A stretch of 64,000 bases of DNA from Mesostigma viride (GCA_009746045.1 RPFO01000905.1:17501-81500); one strand, 5' to 3'; positions 45,787 through 58,500 are shown, counted from the stretch's first letter. Notes: generated by a model from the sequence alone, not told the origin. Made by a program: numbers and translations.

Positions 45787-46257
45787 ATGACTGACTAGCT
45801 ACCTTTTCAGTGGTTTTCCATTTGCGGGTATTTCCTCGTAAATGGTGGGAGAGCGATCGCAGCAATGGTGCTCACCACTAGACACTCCCGGCCAGTTAGG
45901 CTCGAAACACACGCCCTGATCAAGCATGCTGTTTCCGGCCCCACCGTCTAGGTCATCTAGTCGCTCTACTCGTAAGCCAGCCATAATTTCAATGCACAAG
46001 GATACACATTTCCATCACCATTCATCTTCATCATCCTGAACGACTCGAACACGCGGACAAGATAACGGCAGGCTCGAGCTACCATGGTCCGGATTCTCCC
46101 GATTTCTGGCCTGCGCTGGTTGTCTCCTTGCTATACAATGGTCCCGGCCCGCACCCACCGTACCCAACTCCAGGCAGATCGACATGGGGGCCCTCGGCCT
46201 CTCCGTGATATGGAAAAAGATGCAGAATAAGCTTAAAAGTATGGTATCAGGTCAGTT
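45787..46257. other. Spacer with a displaced ORF2 C-terminal fragment
   Basis: Mostly non-coding. At about 46184-46240 a plus-strand stretch reads MGALGLSVIWKKMQNKLKS. It closely matches the extreme C-terminus of the downstream RT frame (MGGLGLSVIWKKMMDEAKW at about 48714-48770). It therefore looks like the tail of another copy lying just upstream of the endonuclease fragment. Confidence 0.6.
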
Positions 46258-46660
46258 GTGGAGGTCAACAAGCCTTGTCCAATAGGCCCGCTGAGCAGCT
46301 GGCCACCTTTTTTGGGCCGTCGGATCGGGTGGTGTGCCTTGACTATGTCTGTGTACGCCGGGCTCAGCGCCCCTCAGTTGTCGATGCTCGCGTCCTGCAA
46401 GATTCTGTCAGCACGGTGGAATCTGATCATCGTCTCGTGCTGGCTCGCATCAGATTGCGGTTTCATGGGGTGAAACCGTCGCGACAGCTGGCACCTCAGC
46501 CAGATCTGAAGGTGCTCCGGATTGTGCTGAAGGATGCCGACAAGATGTCAGCAGAAGAACAGGCCGCTATGTCGCACAGGGATGATTTCCTGGCCGTCTT
46601 CGACGCCCGGGGCAGCCGACAGCAGTTACACGCCATTCCGCCGCCGGGGGATATTTCAGT
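46258..46660 (+). pseudogene. LINE ORF2: C-terminal part of APE-type endonuclease
   Basis: The frame reads RVVCLDYVCVRRAQRPSVVD and then VESDHRLVLARIRLRF. The SDH motif followed by alternating hydrophobic residues is the last conserved block of APE-type LINE endonucleases. The N-terminal catalytic part is absent, so the domain is not functional. Reading then moves through another frame (from about 46669, AAKYRLAARTLPTLPPRRQ) to the RT frame, two indels in about 250 bp. Confidence 0.65.
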
Positions 46661-46867
46661 GATCCTCCGTGCATGGTGTCGCAGCCAAGTATCGCCTGGC
46701 GGCCCGCACCCTTCCCACCTTGCCTCCGCGCCGGCAGCTTGCTGTCCACCGTCACGCACCGACAGTGGTCGCCGCCAGGCAGATGCTCCGCCGCAACAGA
46801 GATCCGATCGCCAAACCTGGGCTGCAAGCAGCTCTGAGGGCCGCCTACGAGCAGGCTGAGAAGGCAG

Positions 46868-48853
46868 ATGCTCAGCAGATGGTCAAGGACCGGCCTGCGC
46901 AGCTGCCAGCAGAAGCACGACGGCAAGGGGGCCTGGTTCTGGTACAAGCGCCTCGGGCACCCGGACGGCCTCGGCCGGCCCCACCGCCACGACGTCCCCG
47001 GCGCCCCAGCCAAGCGGCTTCGTACCTGGGCCACGGCCACGGCCGAGGTCGTGGGGACAGCTGCGCCGCCCCCACCCCTGCTCCCAGCCGCCGCCGCCCG
47101 CCCGGCCGCCCTGGCCGGCCCCGCTGGGCCCCCTGCCCCGCCTAGGTCAGCGGCGGACTACCTAGTCCCCCCGCTGGTCGGCCCACTTGGCGACCCGTCT
47201 GACATGCCTCCTTTCACCTCTCGCGAGGTCACGGAGGCGGTCCAGCGCCTGCGTTATGACGCAGCCACCGGCTCTGACGAGATTCCGGCCGCAGTTGTAA
47301 AACTTGCAGCCGAATTCGAGGACACAGGTGTTATGCTGCTCTTCCGGGACATCTGCAACCGCCTTCTGCTGTCGTCGCAACCACCTCCAGCGGCCTGGCA
47401 ACACAGTTTTCGCACGATGCTGTACAAGAACAAGGGGTCGCCTGCCGACCCCGGCAACTACAGAGGGGTGTGCATTCAAAGTGCCCCCCTCAAGCTTCTT
47501 ATGCGGCTCATCCTGAACCGCCTGCGCACGGCCCTGGACGGTCACCTCAGCGAGACTCAGCACGGCTTCCGTTCAGGTCGCAACACAGTACAGGCGCTCT
47601 TCGCTACTCGCCGACTGCTGGTGGAGGAACTGCAACGCCTTCAGCCTGGTGAGTCCCCTTTGCACCTTGTGCTGGTGGACTTCATCAAAGCCTTCGATTC
47701 GGTTTTCTGGCCTGCGCTTTGGGACATCCTCGAGTTGTTCCGGATCCCCCGCCCCCTGATTGCTGTCATCCGCAACCTGTATGAAGGGTCCACCACTTCG
47801 GTGCGCACTTCTTACGGGACCACGCCCCCATGCCCTTTACAGAAGGGTGTGTGGCAGGGCTGCGTGCTGTCGCCCTACCTGTTCATTATTGTTGTCGAAT
47901 ACGTAATGATTCAGGCGCGCAAGCGATTTGCCCGCATCGTGGGCAGGGAACCAGGAGTGCAGGTTGCTAACAAATTCTGGCATGGCGGTGCGGACACGGA
48001 GATTCGGCTAGCAGACATCATTTACGCAGACGACACCACCCTCTTCGAGGACACTGAGCACGTGCAGACATGGCTTGACTGCCTGGCTCTCGAGGCCCGT
48101 GCAGTGGGGCTTGAGGTCAGCAAGAAGACAGAGGCCCTGGCGGTTGGGCTCACCACCTCAGCGCCGCCCCTCTATCTCCTAGACGGCTCTCGAGTCCTGT
48201 ATCGGGACCGCGTTAAGCTGCTGGGCAGCCTGCTCCCTAGCTGCGAGGTTGATGTGGACCATCGCATCTCCCTCGCCTGGCACGCTTTACGCCAGTACCG
48301 GGCCCTGTGGCGCAAGCCCCTGGGCAAGATCGAGAAACAGGACCTGTTCAAGGTCCTCGTCCTTCCTGTTCTCACGTATGGCGCCGAGACGTGCCGGACC
48401 CTCACCGCCGACCTGGCCCGCAAGCTGGACGGCGCGGTCACCAGCATGCTGCGTTCCATTTTCAGAGTAGGATATGCTGCTCATGTCCGCAATGAGGACC
48501 TGTACCAGGGCATGCCCTATATCACCAGCACCATTAAGCAACGCCGCCTGCAGCTAGTAGGGCACCTAGCTCGCACCAACCAGGTAGACACCTCACGTGG
48601 CCCCCCCGCAGGACTGCGACCAGCCCAGCCTGGCCGGCACCTCCTGACGTGGGCTGGGCCCAGTGATGTTAGACGCCGCAAGGCCCGCACCTTCAAAGAA
48701 CAGCTAGTAGAGGACATGGGGGGCCTAGGGCTCTCCGTGATTTGGAAGAAGATGATGGACGAGGCCAAGTGGGCCCAGGTCATAGAGGACAACGAGCCCC
48801 CCCCAGTGGGGAAGCGCCCGCGTGTGCAATCCCGCGGGAGGCACGCCAGATAG
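46868..48853 (+). CDS. LINE ORF2: reverse transcriptase and C-terminal region
   Basis: A 661-codon frame. A Pro/Ala-rich N-terminal part is followed by RT blocks: NYRGVCIQSAPLKLLMRLIL, ETQHGFRSGRNTVQALFATR, VLVDFIKAFDSVFWPAL (catalytic Asp), KGVWQGCVLSPYLF, IIYADDTTLF (catalytic YADD) and GLEVSKKTEALAV. After the RT come LPVLTYGAETCRTLTADLAR, NEDLYQGMPYITSTIKQRRL and QLVGHLART, the post-RT signature of RTE-like and related non-LTR elements. A basic tail ends RGRHAR. The RT looks intact, but the frame lacks a proper start and the endonuclease. It would perform target-primed reverse transcription in the nucleus. Clade not assigned. Confidence 0.88.
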   Translation: MLSRWSRTGLRSCQQKHDGKGAWFWYKRLGHPDGLGRPHRHDVPGAPAKRLRTWATATAEVVGTAAPPPPLLPAAAARPAALAGPAGPPAPPRSAADYLVPPLVGPLGDPSDMPPFTSREVTEAVQRLRYDAATGSDEIPAAVVKLAAEFEDTGVMLLFRDICNRLLLSSQPPPAAWQHSFRTMLYKNKGSPADPGNYRGVCIQSAPLKLLMRLILNRLRTALDGHLSETQHGFRSGRNTVQALFATRRLLVEELQRLQPGESPLHLVLVDFIKAFDSVFWPALWDILELFRIPRPLIAVIRNLYEGSTTSVRTSYGTTPPCPLQKGVWQGCVLSPYLFIIVVEYVMIQARKRFARIVGREPGVQVANKFWHGGADTEIRLADIIYADDTTLFEDTEHVQTWLDCLALEARAVGLEVSKKTEALAVGLTTSAPPLYLLDGSRVLYRDRVKLLGSLLPSCEVDVDHRISLAWHALRQYRALWRKPLGKIEKQDLFKVLVLPVLTYGAETCRTLTADLARKLDGAVTSMLRSIFRVGYAAHVRNEDLYQGMPYITSTIKQRRLQLVGHLARTNQVDTSRGPPAGLRPAQPGRHLLTWAGPSDVRRRKARTFKEQLVEDMGGLGLSVIWKKMMDEAKWAQVIEDNEPPPVGKRPRVQSRGRHAR

Positions 48854-48983
48854 CTCCCCCTAGGGCAGCGTGCGGCTGCCTAGATAGATGTTGTAGTTAG
48901 AATGCTGTTAGATAGATGTAGTATGTAGCCAATGTAGATAGATTAGACCGGTAGGACTGTTTGCACCCATCCATCCATCCATC

Positions 48984-49042
48984 GGGGTTAATGCTCCGTG
49001 ACTCCCCAACGGGAGCACGAGTCTAATTAATTAATTAATTAA
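48984..49042 (+). repeat. LINE 3' end: stem-loop and (TAAT)n tail
   Basis: 130 bp after the RT stop. GGGGTTAATGCTCCGTGACT is followed by the stem-loop CTCCC-CAAC-GGGAG, then CACGAGTC and about five TAAT units. The same 45 bp is present inverted at 43633-43677. A related stem (CTCC-CAAC-GGAG) plus (TAAT)n ends the ORF1-only element. A degenerate copy lies near 49166-49215. The likely role is recognition of the RNA 3' end by the element's RT. Confidence 0.78.
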
Positions 49043-49575
49043 TAGGCAAGGTGCGCACCACCCGTCACGGACACAATCGTGTCAACCAGTGCCCCCTAGA
49101 CAAGTACCCGTCAGCACCGTTAGGACCGTTGGCATTTTCGTATATTCCAAGGATTTAATGCTCCGCGGAATATATTTAATGCTCCCCAACCGGACCGCGC
49201 GCGTAATTAAATTTATTAATTATCAAGGATCGAGACAACCAGCGCATTATAATTACACGGTGCAACCGCATGTACATTGCCGCACATGTACGTTGTATCA
49301 AGGAGATGCGCGTGTACGTTGTATCAAGGAGACAACCAGCGCAGGTTGTATGTTTCAAGTAATTCTGTATCAGGGAAGTTGAGCCTACAATTTTCCCTTG
49401 CATGCTCGAATATGAGCATATTTATAGTATTCAGTAGTAGCGGGGGTTATAAATAAAAACAGTGTTATTAAACGGTTTGATCGTACAGGAATGACGGATT
49501 CATAGAGCTAGCTAGCATGAGAACAACCGCGTCACCTATGAAGTAATCAGCCCATGTTATCAAGTGGCCCAACAA
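49043..49575. other. Non-coding spacer downstream of the SDN gene
   Basis: Contains a degenerate LINE 3' end (TTAATGCTCCCCAACCGG, then an AT tail) near 49166-49215 and a short duplication GTACGTTGTATCAAGGAGA near 49288 and 49314. The 3' UTR of the minus-strand SDN gene presumably lies here. No other gene is seen. Confidence 0.45.
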
Positions 49576-52500
49576 TTAGCCCATGGTCTTGGCCACCAAA
49601 TCCGTGACGAGCTTCTGAAGCGCGGCGATCTGCCGGTCCTTCTCCGCAAGCTGCTGCCGGAAGAACGCGGCCGTGTCCGCGGCCGCCGCATCATATGGGA
49701 GCGAGAGCGAGCTCGCGCCAGGGCTCGCCGCTGTTGCCATGACCCCCGCCGATACACCATTGGGGGAAGCCATGCCAGACATTGGCTCAACGGCACTGTA
49801 TGCTTTGGTGACCCGGCCGCCTCCGATGACAGCCGGCGTGCCATGATTCAAAGGCGCAGATGGGGCAGCAGCAGCAGCAGCCAGCGCCGGCCTCTCATGC
49901 CTTCCTTCCATGCCTGCATCTGTGTGGGCCGCGCCCTCTCCGCCCGCCAGCTTTCTCCTCCGCTTCTCCTCACGACGCTCCCGCGCGCCCTTGCCACCTT
50001 CCTTCTTCTTTTTCTTGGTGGAGTCCTTGTCCTCGGCGGCGGCTGCCTGCGCTTGTGAGGCGGGTGCCGACGGGCTAGCACCGGCGGCCTTTGTTGACGC
50101 TATGGCTGCAGCAGCGGCGGGCTTCGTAGATATCGCGGGCGCCGCCGCGCCGCTGCGTTTCAATGGTGGCAGTGCCTCGTCATCGGATGACGATGAGGAT
50201 GAGTCTGAGTCGGAATCTGCATGCGAGCCGCGACGGTAGGCAAGAATGAAGAACATCAGTACGGATAGCAAGAATGAGAAGCAGGCACAGACAGCATTGG
50301 TGGCCAGATATATCAGCGATCAACACCACGAATGTTTTACAAATGCTGTGGAGCATTCAGTAAATCAAACAGCCGGCTTGCAACATCGCTCGCTGGATAT
50401 AACTTCCCCAGCTAGCAACATGTGCAGCACCGGTGAACCACAACATATCACCCCATCAAGAGCCAAGCAAAGTATGTGGCGTCACATGGGAAGCTGACTG
50501 TTGAATTGCCACCAGGCAAGTATTCTGCACCTAGTTCTGCCCTTCCTTGCTTCCCTGCTGCCACCCCAATCTGCCCACTGACTCTGCCACTGAGCTCTAT
50601 TGCCACCCATACTCCTCCCCCTGTTCCAGATACCCCAAACGCCACACCAACTGCCCCCCGTGCCTTTCCGCCACCATCCCTCCTACTTGCACCCATCCTT
50701 CCACCCCAGCAACCACTCCTGATTACACATGTCAGCACGATTTACTGAAGAGTGACACGTGGCTTCCCCATCTGGCCATGCAGCCACCGATCGACTTGTT
50801 ACTTGATTAGATCGACCGTTCAAACAACTAGTCATAAGCTGATACATTAGCAGATTTGAATCATGAATATGCTGACACGGTGCATGAGGCCAGTGGGCAA
50901 CATTGCTTATCCAGGCAACCCCGAGACAAGGGGGGTGGATCCTATATAGCTGCATATATATTCATTGAGAATGATAGATTACGGGGGTGAGATGGGCATG
51001 CCACATATATATAGGATCCCAATGTTTCACAACAACTGTTTGCAAAGCCACAGCGCACGGTGTTCCGCGGCACCAAGCAACCAACATACCGCTGTCGGAA
51101 GACGAGTCCTCTTCCCGTGGCCGCTTGCACGCCCCCTCACCCCTGCCCCCCTGGGGACCCTGCTCCGCGCCCTGGCCGTCCCCCCGCCGCGTCTCTACCC
51201 CCTCATCCCCCGCCCCCCCGGCCGCGAGCAGTTTTGCCTCCCGCTTCAGCCTCCGCTTCTCCTTCTTCTTTTCCTTTCTCTTCTCGGCCGCAAAGTCAGC
51301 GTCCTCCCCGAACGCGGCGCCGTTGTGGCACGCCATCTTGCGCACACACACGCCGTTCAGGGGCTCCTTGCCAGGTGGTGGCGCCTGGTCGCCCGCAGCC
51401 TGCTGCCCGCTAGCGGCCATCTTCTCAACGCGCTTGAGGTCGATGACTTTCTGGGGACGGCCCTTGGAATCCTGTCGCCCGTCCCCGATATCGATAGTGA
51501 CAAAAGTCGCCCGAAATTGGAGCATCGACAACGGAGATTCAAAATAAGTAAAATTGTACTGGTCAATGGCAGAAATTCAAAAATATAACATTTTATGAAT
51601 GGGACACCACCCCCAATGATAGCCATGATCCGCATGCCAAGCACCCCACCCCGCCCAGAAATGAAACAGGGCATCTGCCACCGACAACCACGTGGTTGGA
51701 ACACATGAGAGGTGCCTCGTCATCCTGATGCCCCTAACACCTCAAGGATCGACACAGGTGACATGGCACTTCGTCGGTGGATGTGAAGCAACGGGTCCAA
51801 CCAGGTAAAGCAGTAAAGCAGGGGCGAACGACGGCTTCACATTAGGCAACCCCCTCGCCTAGGCGGTTGGATCGTGAAAATGTTCAAGGAGCCAGGGTAA
51901 ACCGGCGGTGGCTTTCTGTATGGGTGCAGGTGCGAGGGGAGGTGCGAGGGGGTGGGGTTGAGAAACCGCCACCGAGGCCCCGCTAGAGCAAGGGCAGCCA
52001 CGTGACCTTTCTGACATACGTATCCCCGAAAGCCACTTCTACCAAAGGCATCAACGGAGCACACTACCAACAAGAGCAGCAGATTTTGAAGAAAAAAGAT
52101 GTTTGCGCAGTAGTAGACACGCATCCTCCCAAGGCCGGAACCCCCCTGAACGAGCATGTCACCCACAAAGGTGCCCATGACCTGACAACATACCATCTGT
52201 CGCAAGCTGATAATGATTTACTTTTCATAGCCAACACACAGGTGCATACCCCAAGTAAATAGAAGCTAGATAGCAAGACCCATCCATCCCATTCCATTTC
52301 CATACCACTGAGGACTGCTCACGTGACGCAGTCCACCTGTAAGTTAATTAATTAATTAGCCAGCACACAGGTGCGCCCCCCCCACTAAGCAGCGCATCTT
52401 CTCTCCATCAAAGAGTCACAGCGCGCCTGCCCTTGATGATCGGAAAGAAATCACAAATCCTTGGTGATGAAACAGAAAATGCACCCTGCTTTGGTAGTTC

Positions 52501-55500
52501 ATACCAAAGGACGCGCCTTCTCCCTGGGTGAACCAAATCAAACGCACCTTCCCTTGGTGGCCCGGCAGCCGCTTGAACGCCGCGTTGGCATCGGCCACCG
52601 ACGCGAATACGAGGTAGGTGCTCGCGTGCTGCTGCTTGTGGGAGAAGGGCTGCGGGCGACAGAGCAAGAGGAGAGGCGCGCGGGCGACAGAATAAGAGGC
52701 GACACATAAAACATGCGACCGTGAGCGAGCAAGGTGTGGACAGGTAGGCTCGAAAATCGAGACGCGATGGTGGTGCGTGATGTCATGCATTGCCATGTGG
52801 CATGTTGCATTACCTCGCTAGTCGCACGAACCCGCCAGCTGACCTGCTGCCCCAACTCTAGTAGAGTCTAGACACCAGGGATAGTGACCTCCCTCACCAC
52901 CTGCTGACCACCCTCGCTCATCATCATCACCGTCACCATCTGCTGGACCTGCTTGTCACCCACCCACCCGTGTGACACTCACTTTTCACACACCTGCCAC
53001 GCAAGAGATCCCGCTCTGTCATTCTGTGTGTCGTAACGGAGGGGAGGCCAGGGACCTTATGGAGTATGCTTCCAAACAAGAAAGTGGTACAAAGGGGCAT
53101 ACGCCAGCAGACCCGTGCACCCCAGCAAGGCAGTGTGGAAGAGTAAATGCCAGCACCTCCCCCCAAACAGCCATAAAATTGGCCATAAAATTGCTCATTT
53201 TCTTTTACTTGCGGCAAGAATCCCTTGACAAGCACAGCACAGACAAGCTCTGCAACAACCCCTTGACAAGCATCGCACAGACCGCTCATATCGACGATTG
53301 CGGCGAAGTTCCGAAGAGGCCAGCTTATTCATCAGCTACCATCCCGCCCCCAAGCCGCTCCGCCCTGCTCCTCGCGACCACTCATCGGAAGCCCCAACGT
53401 GGGCGTCCTGCACTCCTATACCCGACTTAAGGATTCCCAAGTGTAAATAAGGAGGGTCCTCTTTAAGTCTAGTAGTAGTAGGATCTAGCAGAGTGGCAGT
53501 ATAATACATAGCAAATAGTAATAAGACTCGGCTAAGATAATAGGGCTAGGTCGGGTTTAGACCTACCCGTACCTAAAAGTGGGGTATAGGAGCCGCACCT
53601 CGGTCCCGTTTGTTGGGTGCGGGATCCCCCTACACCATCTCCCCACTCCCCCCCCCTTCCCCCCCCTCCCCCGCGCTTTTGATGAAAAAAGCAAGTGGTT
53701 GCCTCTAAGCTGGCCAGGCCGTCGCGCCCACCTGCACGGTGACAGGTGCCGGGTCAGGGAATAGCATCGCCACGGTCTCTGCGTTCGCCTTGGACTTGGG
53801 CAACCGGTGGATGAAGAGCTTGTTCAGGTCGTCCTTGATCACCTTGTCGCTGGGGGGCGCCAGGGGCCCCGTGGCCTCGCCAGGTGGCAGCGCGATCTCG
53901 CGCAGCACCAGCCGCATGGGCGTGCTGGCGTCCTCGATCACGTCGTGCACGGAAGTGAGACCTCCCGCGCGGAAGGGGGTCTTGAGCAGGAGCTGGCGGA
54001 TGGGGGGGGGGGGGGAGCGCAGGGAATATTACACGGTGTGTAATATTTTATTAGATTACGTTACATGGGTATTCAACTTTAGGGGATATAACTTTCTACA
54101 CAGCTCTCTTCTCATTCCCTCACCTGGCATAGCTCCCCTCTTATTCCCTCACCTGGCACAGGTCGGCCAGCGCAGGCGTCGCCGCGCTGAGCCGGTCGTA
54201 TCGGAAGTAGAGTGACGTGTCGATGACGCGGCGGTAGTCGATCTTGAGCGCTGGCGTACGTAACCCAAGCACACACACATGCGCGGAGAGACAGGCATGT
54301 GGCAAGCAAAGGTAGTCGATCCTGAGCGCTGGCGCATGACATGCACGGGCATGCATACACACAACACACACGCGCGCACACACACACACACAGCACACAC
54401 ACACGATGCAGGGGCAGAGGCGGATTCATACGCGGAAATGCACACAGGGAAATGCACACAGGGAGAGACAGGCATAAAGCAAGCGGGGGTAGTCAACCTT
54501 GACACAGATGCGCTGGCATGCGTCACGAGCGGACATGGGCGGGGGCTTGAGGCGAAAGTCGCGAGCGGACACACGCACGTGAGGGACACGCAAACGCGCA
54601 CGGATGGGAAAAGCCCACCGCGGGAGAGGACCAACGCGAAGTATCTAAAACTTCTGGTTCTTGAATTTGTGGCCCCAGAAAGAGACGGGCAGGCCTGTAG
54701 CCTGCATGATCCCGCATTCGAGCAGCCATAAGCAGTCACCAGGCTGACAAGCTGGCACATCACAGCGCTGCATGAGAGCCGAGGCGAGCGGGATGATGTC
54801 GTGGGAGCGCCAAGGAGCCGATGCGCACACAGACCGCAGCAAGCAGCATGCCCATAGTATCCATCCTGCTTGCTGCCCATAGTGTCTTAGCAGCATGCTC
54901 ACTTGAAGTGAGCCGGGCGAGCACACATAGAATGGTCGATGCCCACAGCAAGCGCAGTGACCACGAGATGCATAGCGACCAACCGGAGCATAGTGACAGA
55001 CTAGAGCATAGTGACCGCCGAGCGCACAGTCACCACAGGACCACTAGTGCTACCGGCATGCCTGTGAGGTCGTGCGAGAGGCCGTGGCCGATGAGCACGG
55101 TTCCAGGGGTGATCAACTCCACCACCGCTCTCTGCATGGGTGTATGAGATGGGTGCGTATGCGTTGGGGTGTGTGCGTGTGCGTGTGGGGGTGGGGGGTT
55201 GGAGTGTGTGGGAGGTGTGTGTGTGTGGTGGTGGTGGGGGGATGCGGTGTGGTTACTTACATGGAGATCAGTGAGAATTGGCAGGCACACCCAAGTGCTG
55301 CGCAGAGGGCCAAGTGCATTGGGCCACAAAGCGAGGGACAAACATATTTGTGATGATGATTGATAGGATGAGGGAGCATGCGGCAGAGGGGCACCAAGGG
55401 AACTGTCGCAGGAAGCATGAACGCTGTGTTGCGACAAACAGCGCCGTGTCGGGGGGGGACAGACAGCGCCTGGTCAACAGCGCGTTGCGGTTGCCACATG

Positions 55501-58500
55501 TGGCGGGTGCAAGGTGAATAATGGGCTATGAATGCACCCATACCCACCTGCGCCAACCACTAGACAACGCAACGCGCACCCACCAGCCCCAACCAAAGAA
55601 ACACGACCACCTCCGAAGCCCCACCTGCGCCTGCTCAAACGTGGCCAAGTTTGCGCACACGCACGTGACGAACGGCGTGTGGAAAAGACAACCCACCTGC
55701 GCCTGCTCGAACGTGACGGTCGCATTCTCCACATCCTCCTCGGTGACCCCCGTGATCTCCGTCTTCAGGTCAAGCACAGGTCGCGAGGGCTTGACAATGT
55801 CGGAGAACAGGACCTGCCAAGGCACACGGTACACGCAGTTGGGGCACGGAGCGCAAGCAGTTAGGGCATGTAGGTCCAGGTTTCTGGCCCGCGCTGGTTG
55901 TCTTTTTATGTAGTGCACACAGTTGGGGTATGTAGTGCACGCAGTTGCGGCATGTTGAATGTGAGCGGTGAACTAACAAGACTTGCGGCGTGATGACCTG
56001 CTAGTCTGAGAGGAGCTCCTGGAGGACCGAAGGACACGGGCACGGGTTGCATTCCATGGGGGGCGTCATGCGGCGCGCCGATCAGACATGCGGCTGGGCT
56101 ACCCCCACGTACAGCACCGTCGGGGCATGAATGGTCGGGGCACACTGGCTGGCCATCGAGTTTACCACCCGGCACCCCCCCAAAGATCCTGCACTTAGCA
56201 TGGAAACAGGGTATGTTGTCTTGTGGATATAGCAGGCGACCCGCGAATAGCACCTGTGCGCATGCACGTAGTTGTCTCACTGCACGCATGCACGCATGCA
56301 CGTGAGGGGTGCACAGAGTTGTGAGACGCTTCAACACCTGGCAAACATCCCCTTAACGACGCTCACGTTTAGGTCCAGGTCCATCGCGGTGCGCACCACC
56401 CATCTCTTGTCTTGCTTCTGTTGCAGCGAATCTTGAAATTCTCACCTTTAGGTCCTGCTCCATCAACACACACATCATCAAGTCCTGCTTCCGGTTACAA
56501 GCCACTATTCCATCATTACACTACTCTAGGTTACAAGCCACTATTCCATTATGATACTACTCTAATCTGGGTAATGTTCACCTTGAGGTCCTGGTCCATC
56601 ACGGCCAGCTTGAGCAGCTCCTTCCTCGACCCCTCGACGACGCACATCTCGCAGTCGAGGGAGAGAAGGCGCGGCCGAGCATCGCCGCCGGCCTCTGCCA
56701 CGCTGCTGCGGGGGATGTGCACCCAGTCCTGTGGGTAGAACACAGGGAAGCCCACCGTGCATGTGGACATGATTAATGGATTTCGTTAGGAGGATGTGCA
56801 CCCAGGCCTGGGCGCAGCGTGGATGGGTGGGAGCGAACATGTGTGTGCACCTTGTGCATGTGTGTGCATGTGTGTGCATGTCTGTGCATGTCTGTGTGTG
56901 AGTACATTTGTGTGAAGGCGTGCACCCAGTCCTGTGGGCCGAGCGTGGTGGGCAGCATGGACGGGTGGGAGTCGGTCAGCATGGGGTATGCGTCCATGTG
57001 CGTGTGGATGTGCACCCAGTCCTGCGACAGGAACAGGGGCGCAGGAAAAAGTAGTTGAGAATGAGCCAGCAGGTCTGCGTGCATGTGTCTGTGCCTGGCT
57101 TTCATAGCGGGGGGAGGGGGGCGGCATGCGCGAGCGACTGAAGGGTTACAGCAAACAGGGGGGGCACTGGGGGGGGGGGGGGGGGCGAAAGGAGGGAAGG
57201 ACGAGGGAGGGGCAGGAAGAGAGAGCGTCCGGCACCCAGCCATGGGGCAGACTGGCGGATGAGCACGCAGGTGTGTTCCTGCCTGTTTGTGAGTGCATGT
57301 AACTGTCTGTAAGCTTAAGTGCGTGTGTCTGGGTGCGCGCGTTCGTGTTGACCGAGGGCAGGCTTGACAGAGAGCAGGCTTGACAGAGGGCGGGCTTGAC
57401 AGAGAGCAGGGAGACAAAACGCATTCGTCGGCCCAAGAGCCCGAGAGCCCGAGAGCGGGCAAGGACAAGCGGCCAAAGCAACACAGCATCTCTTGCACTA
57501 ATGTATCCGGGCGCATGATTGTAAGGATGCTTCTTAAAACTGCACGACTGGCCGTTTGGTGCGTAGAACTGGCTGTTTGGCAGCTGTGATGGCGCAAGCT
57601 TGATGGCGCAAGCTTGCCACGAGCGATGCGCAGTCGATCGCGAACAACAAGCGATCGATGCATGGCCTACCACCTGCGAGACTGAGGGAAGACCCTGGCC
57701 ATTCGCCAGGTGTCCGCCCCAAGCCAACCACCGAGCATCCCAGTCTAGCTGCGTTCGGGACGCATGCGCACTCCCACGCAAGAGATATCCCATTCTGGGT
57801 GGCATCGTATTCCGTTCTGATACCATAAAATCCCAGTTCGAATGCCGTGAATCCCAGTTCGAATGCAGAGAATAGAAAAGGGTCAGCCCACCCTTCTAAA
57901 GGGTCGGCCCACCCTTCTAAAGGGTTTGCCCACCCTTCTAAAGGGTCGACCCACCCTTCTTTTTGGTCGGTCCACCCTTCAAAAGAGTTGGACTCACCTG
58001 TTGGTATGGTTTGCCCACCATTCGAAAGAGTCAGCCCACCATTAAAAAGGATTGGACCCACCTGTTGGAATGGTTTGCCCACCATTCGAAAGAGTCGGCC
58101 CACCATTCAAAAGGGTTGGACTCACCTGTTGGAATGGTTTGCCCACTATTTGAAAGAGTCGGCCCACCATTCAAAAGGGTTGGACCCACCTGTTGGAAGG
58201 ACGGGAACGAGAAGGAGCGCTCGTAGTTGGGATGCGCGCGCGACCCGAGCACCATGTCCTGTGGAAGAGAAGGAAAAAGCAAACACAGAAACAATGGGGG
58301 TGCCGCATGGTGAGCACCACGTCCTGTGGAGGAGAGAGAGAAAAGACGCAGACAAAAGATGGGGAAGGCACAGGTGCCAGAAAGGGAGGCGCAAACCAGG
58401 GGCAAGCAAACTTGGCGAGCTGTCAGGAACGCAAAGTCAATGTAAAACCTCATGGGGCACCACAAAGTATTGATGATAACAGATAGTAATAATGATAGAA

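Noticed and set aside
43633-49028. A 5.4-kb DNA transposon bounded by 45-bp inverted repeats
   Set aside because: The left copy has its own 11-bp target duplication and a TTAA tail, and the right copy is the 3' end of the RT-bearing LINE. Two opposed LINE ends explain the inverted repeat better.
54260-54420. Cys-rich minus-strand frames near the CA repeat
   Set aside because: Translation of a CA/TG microsatellite inside an SDN intron.
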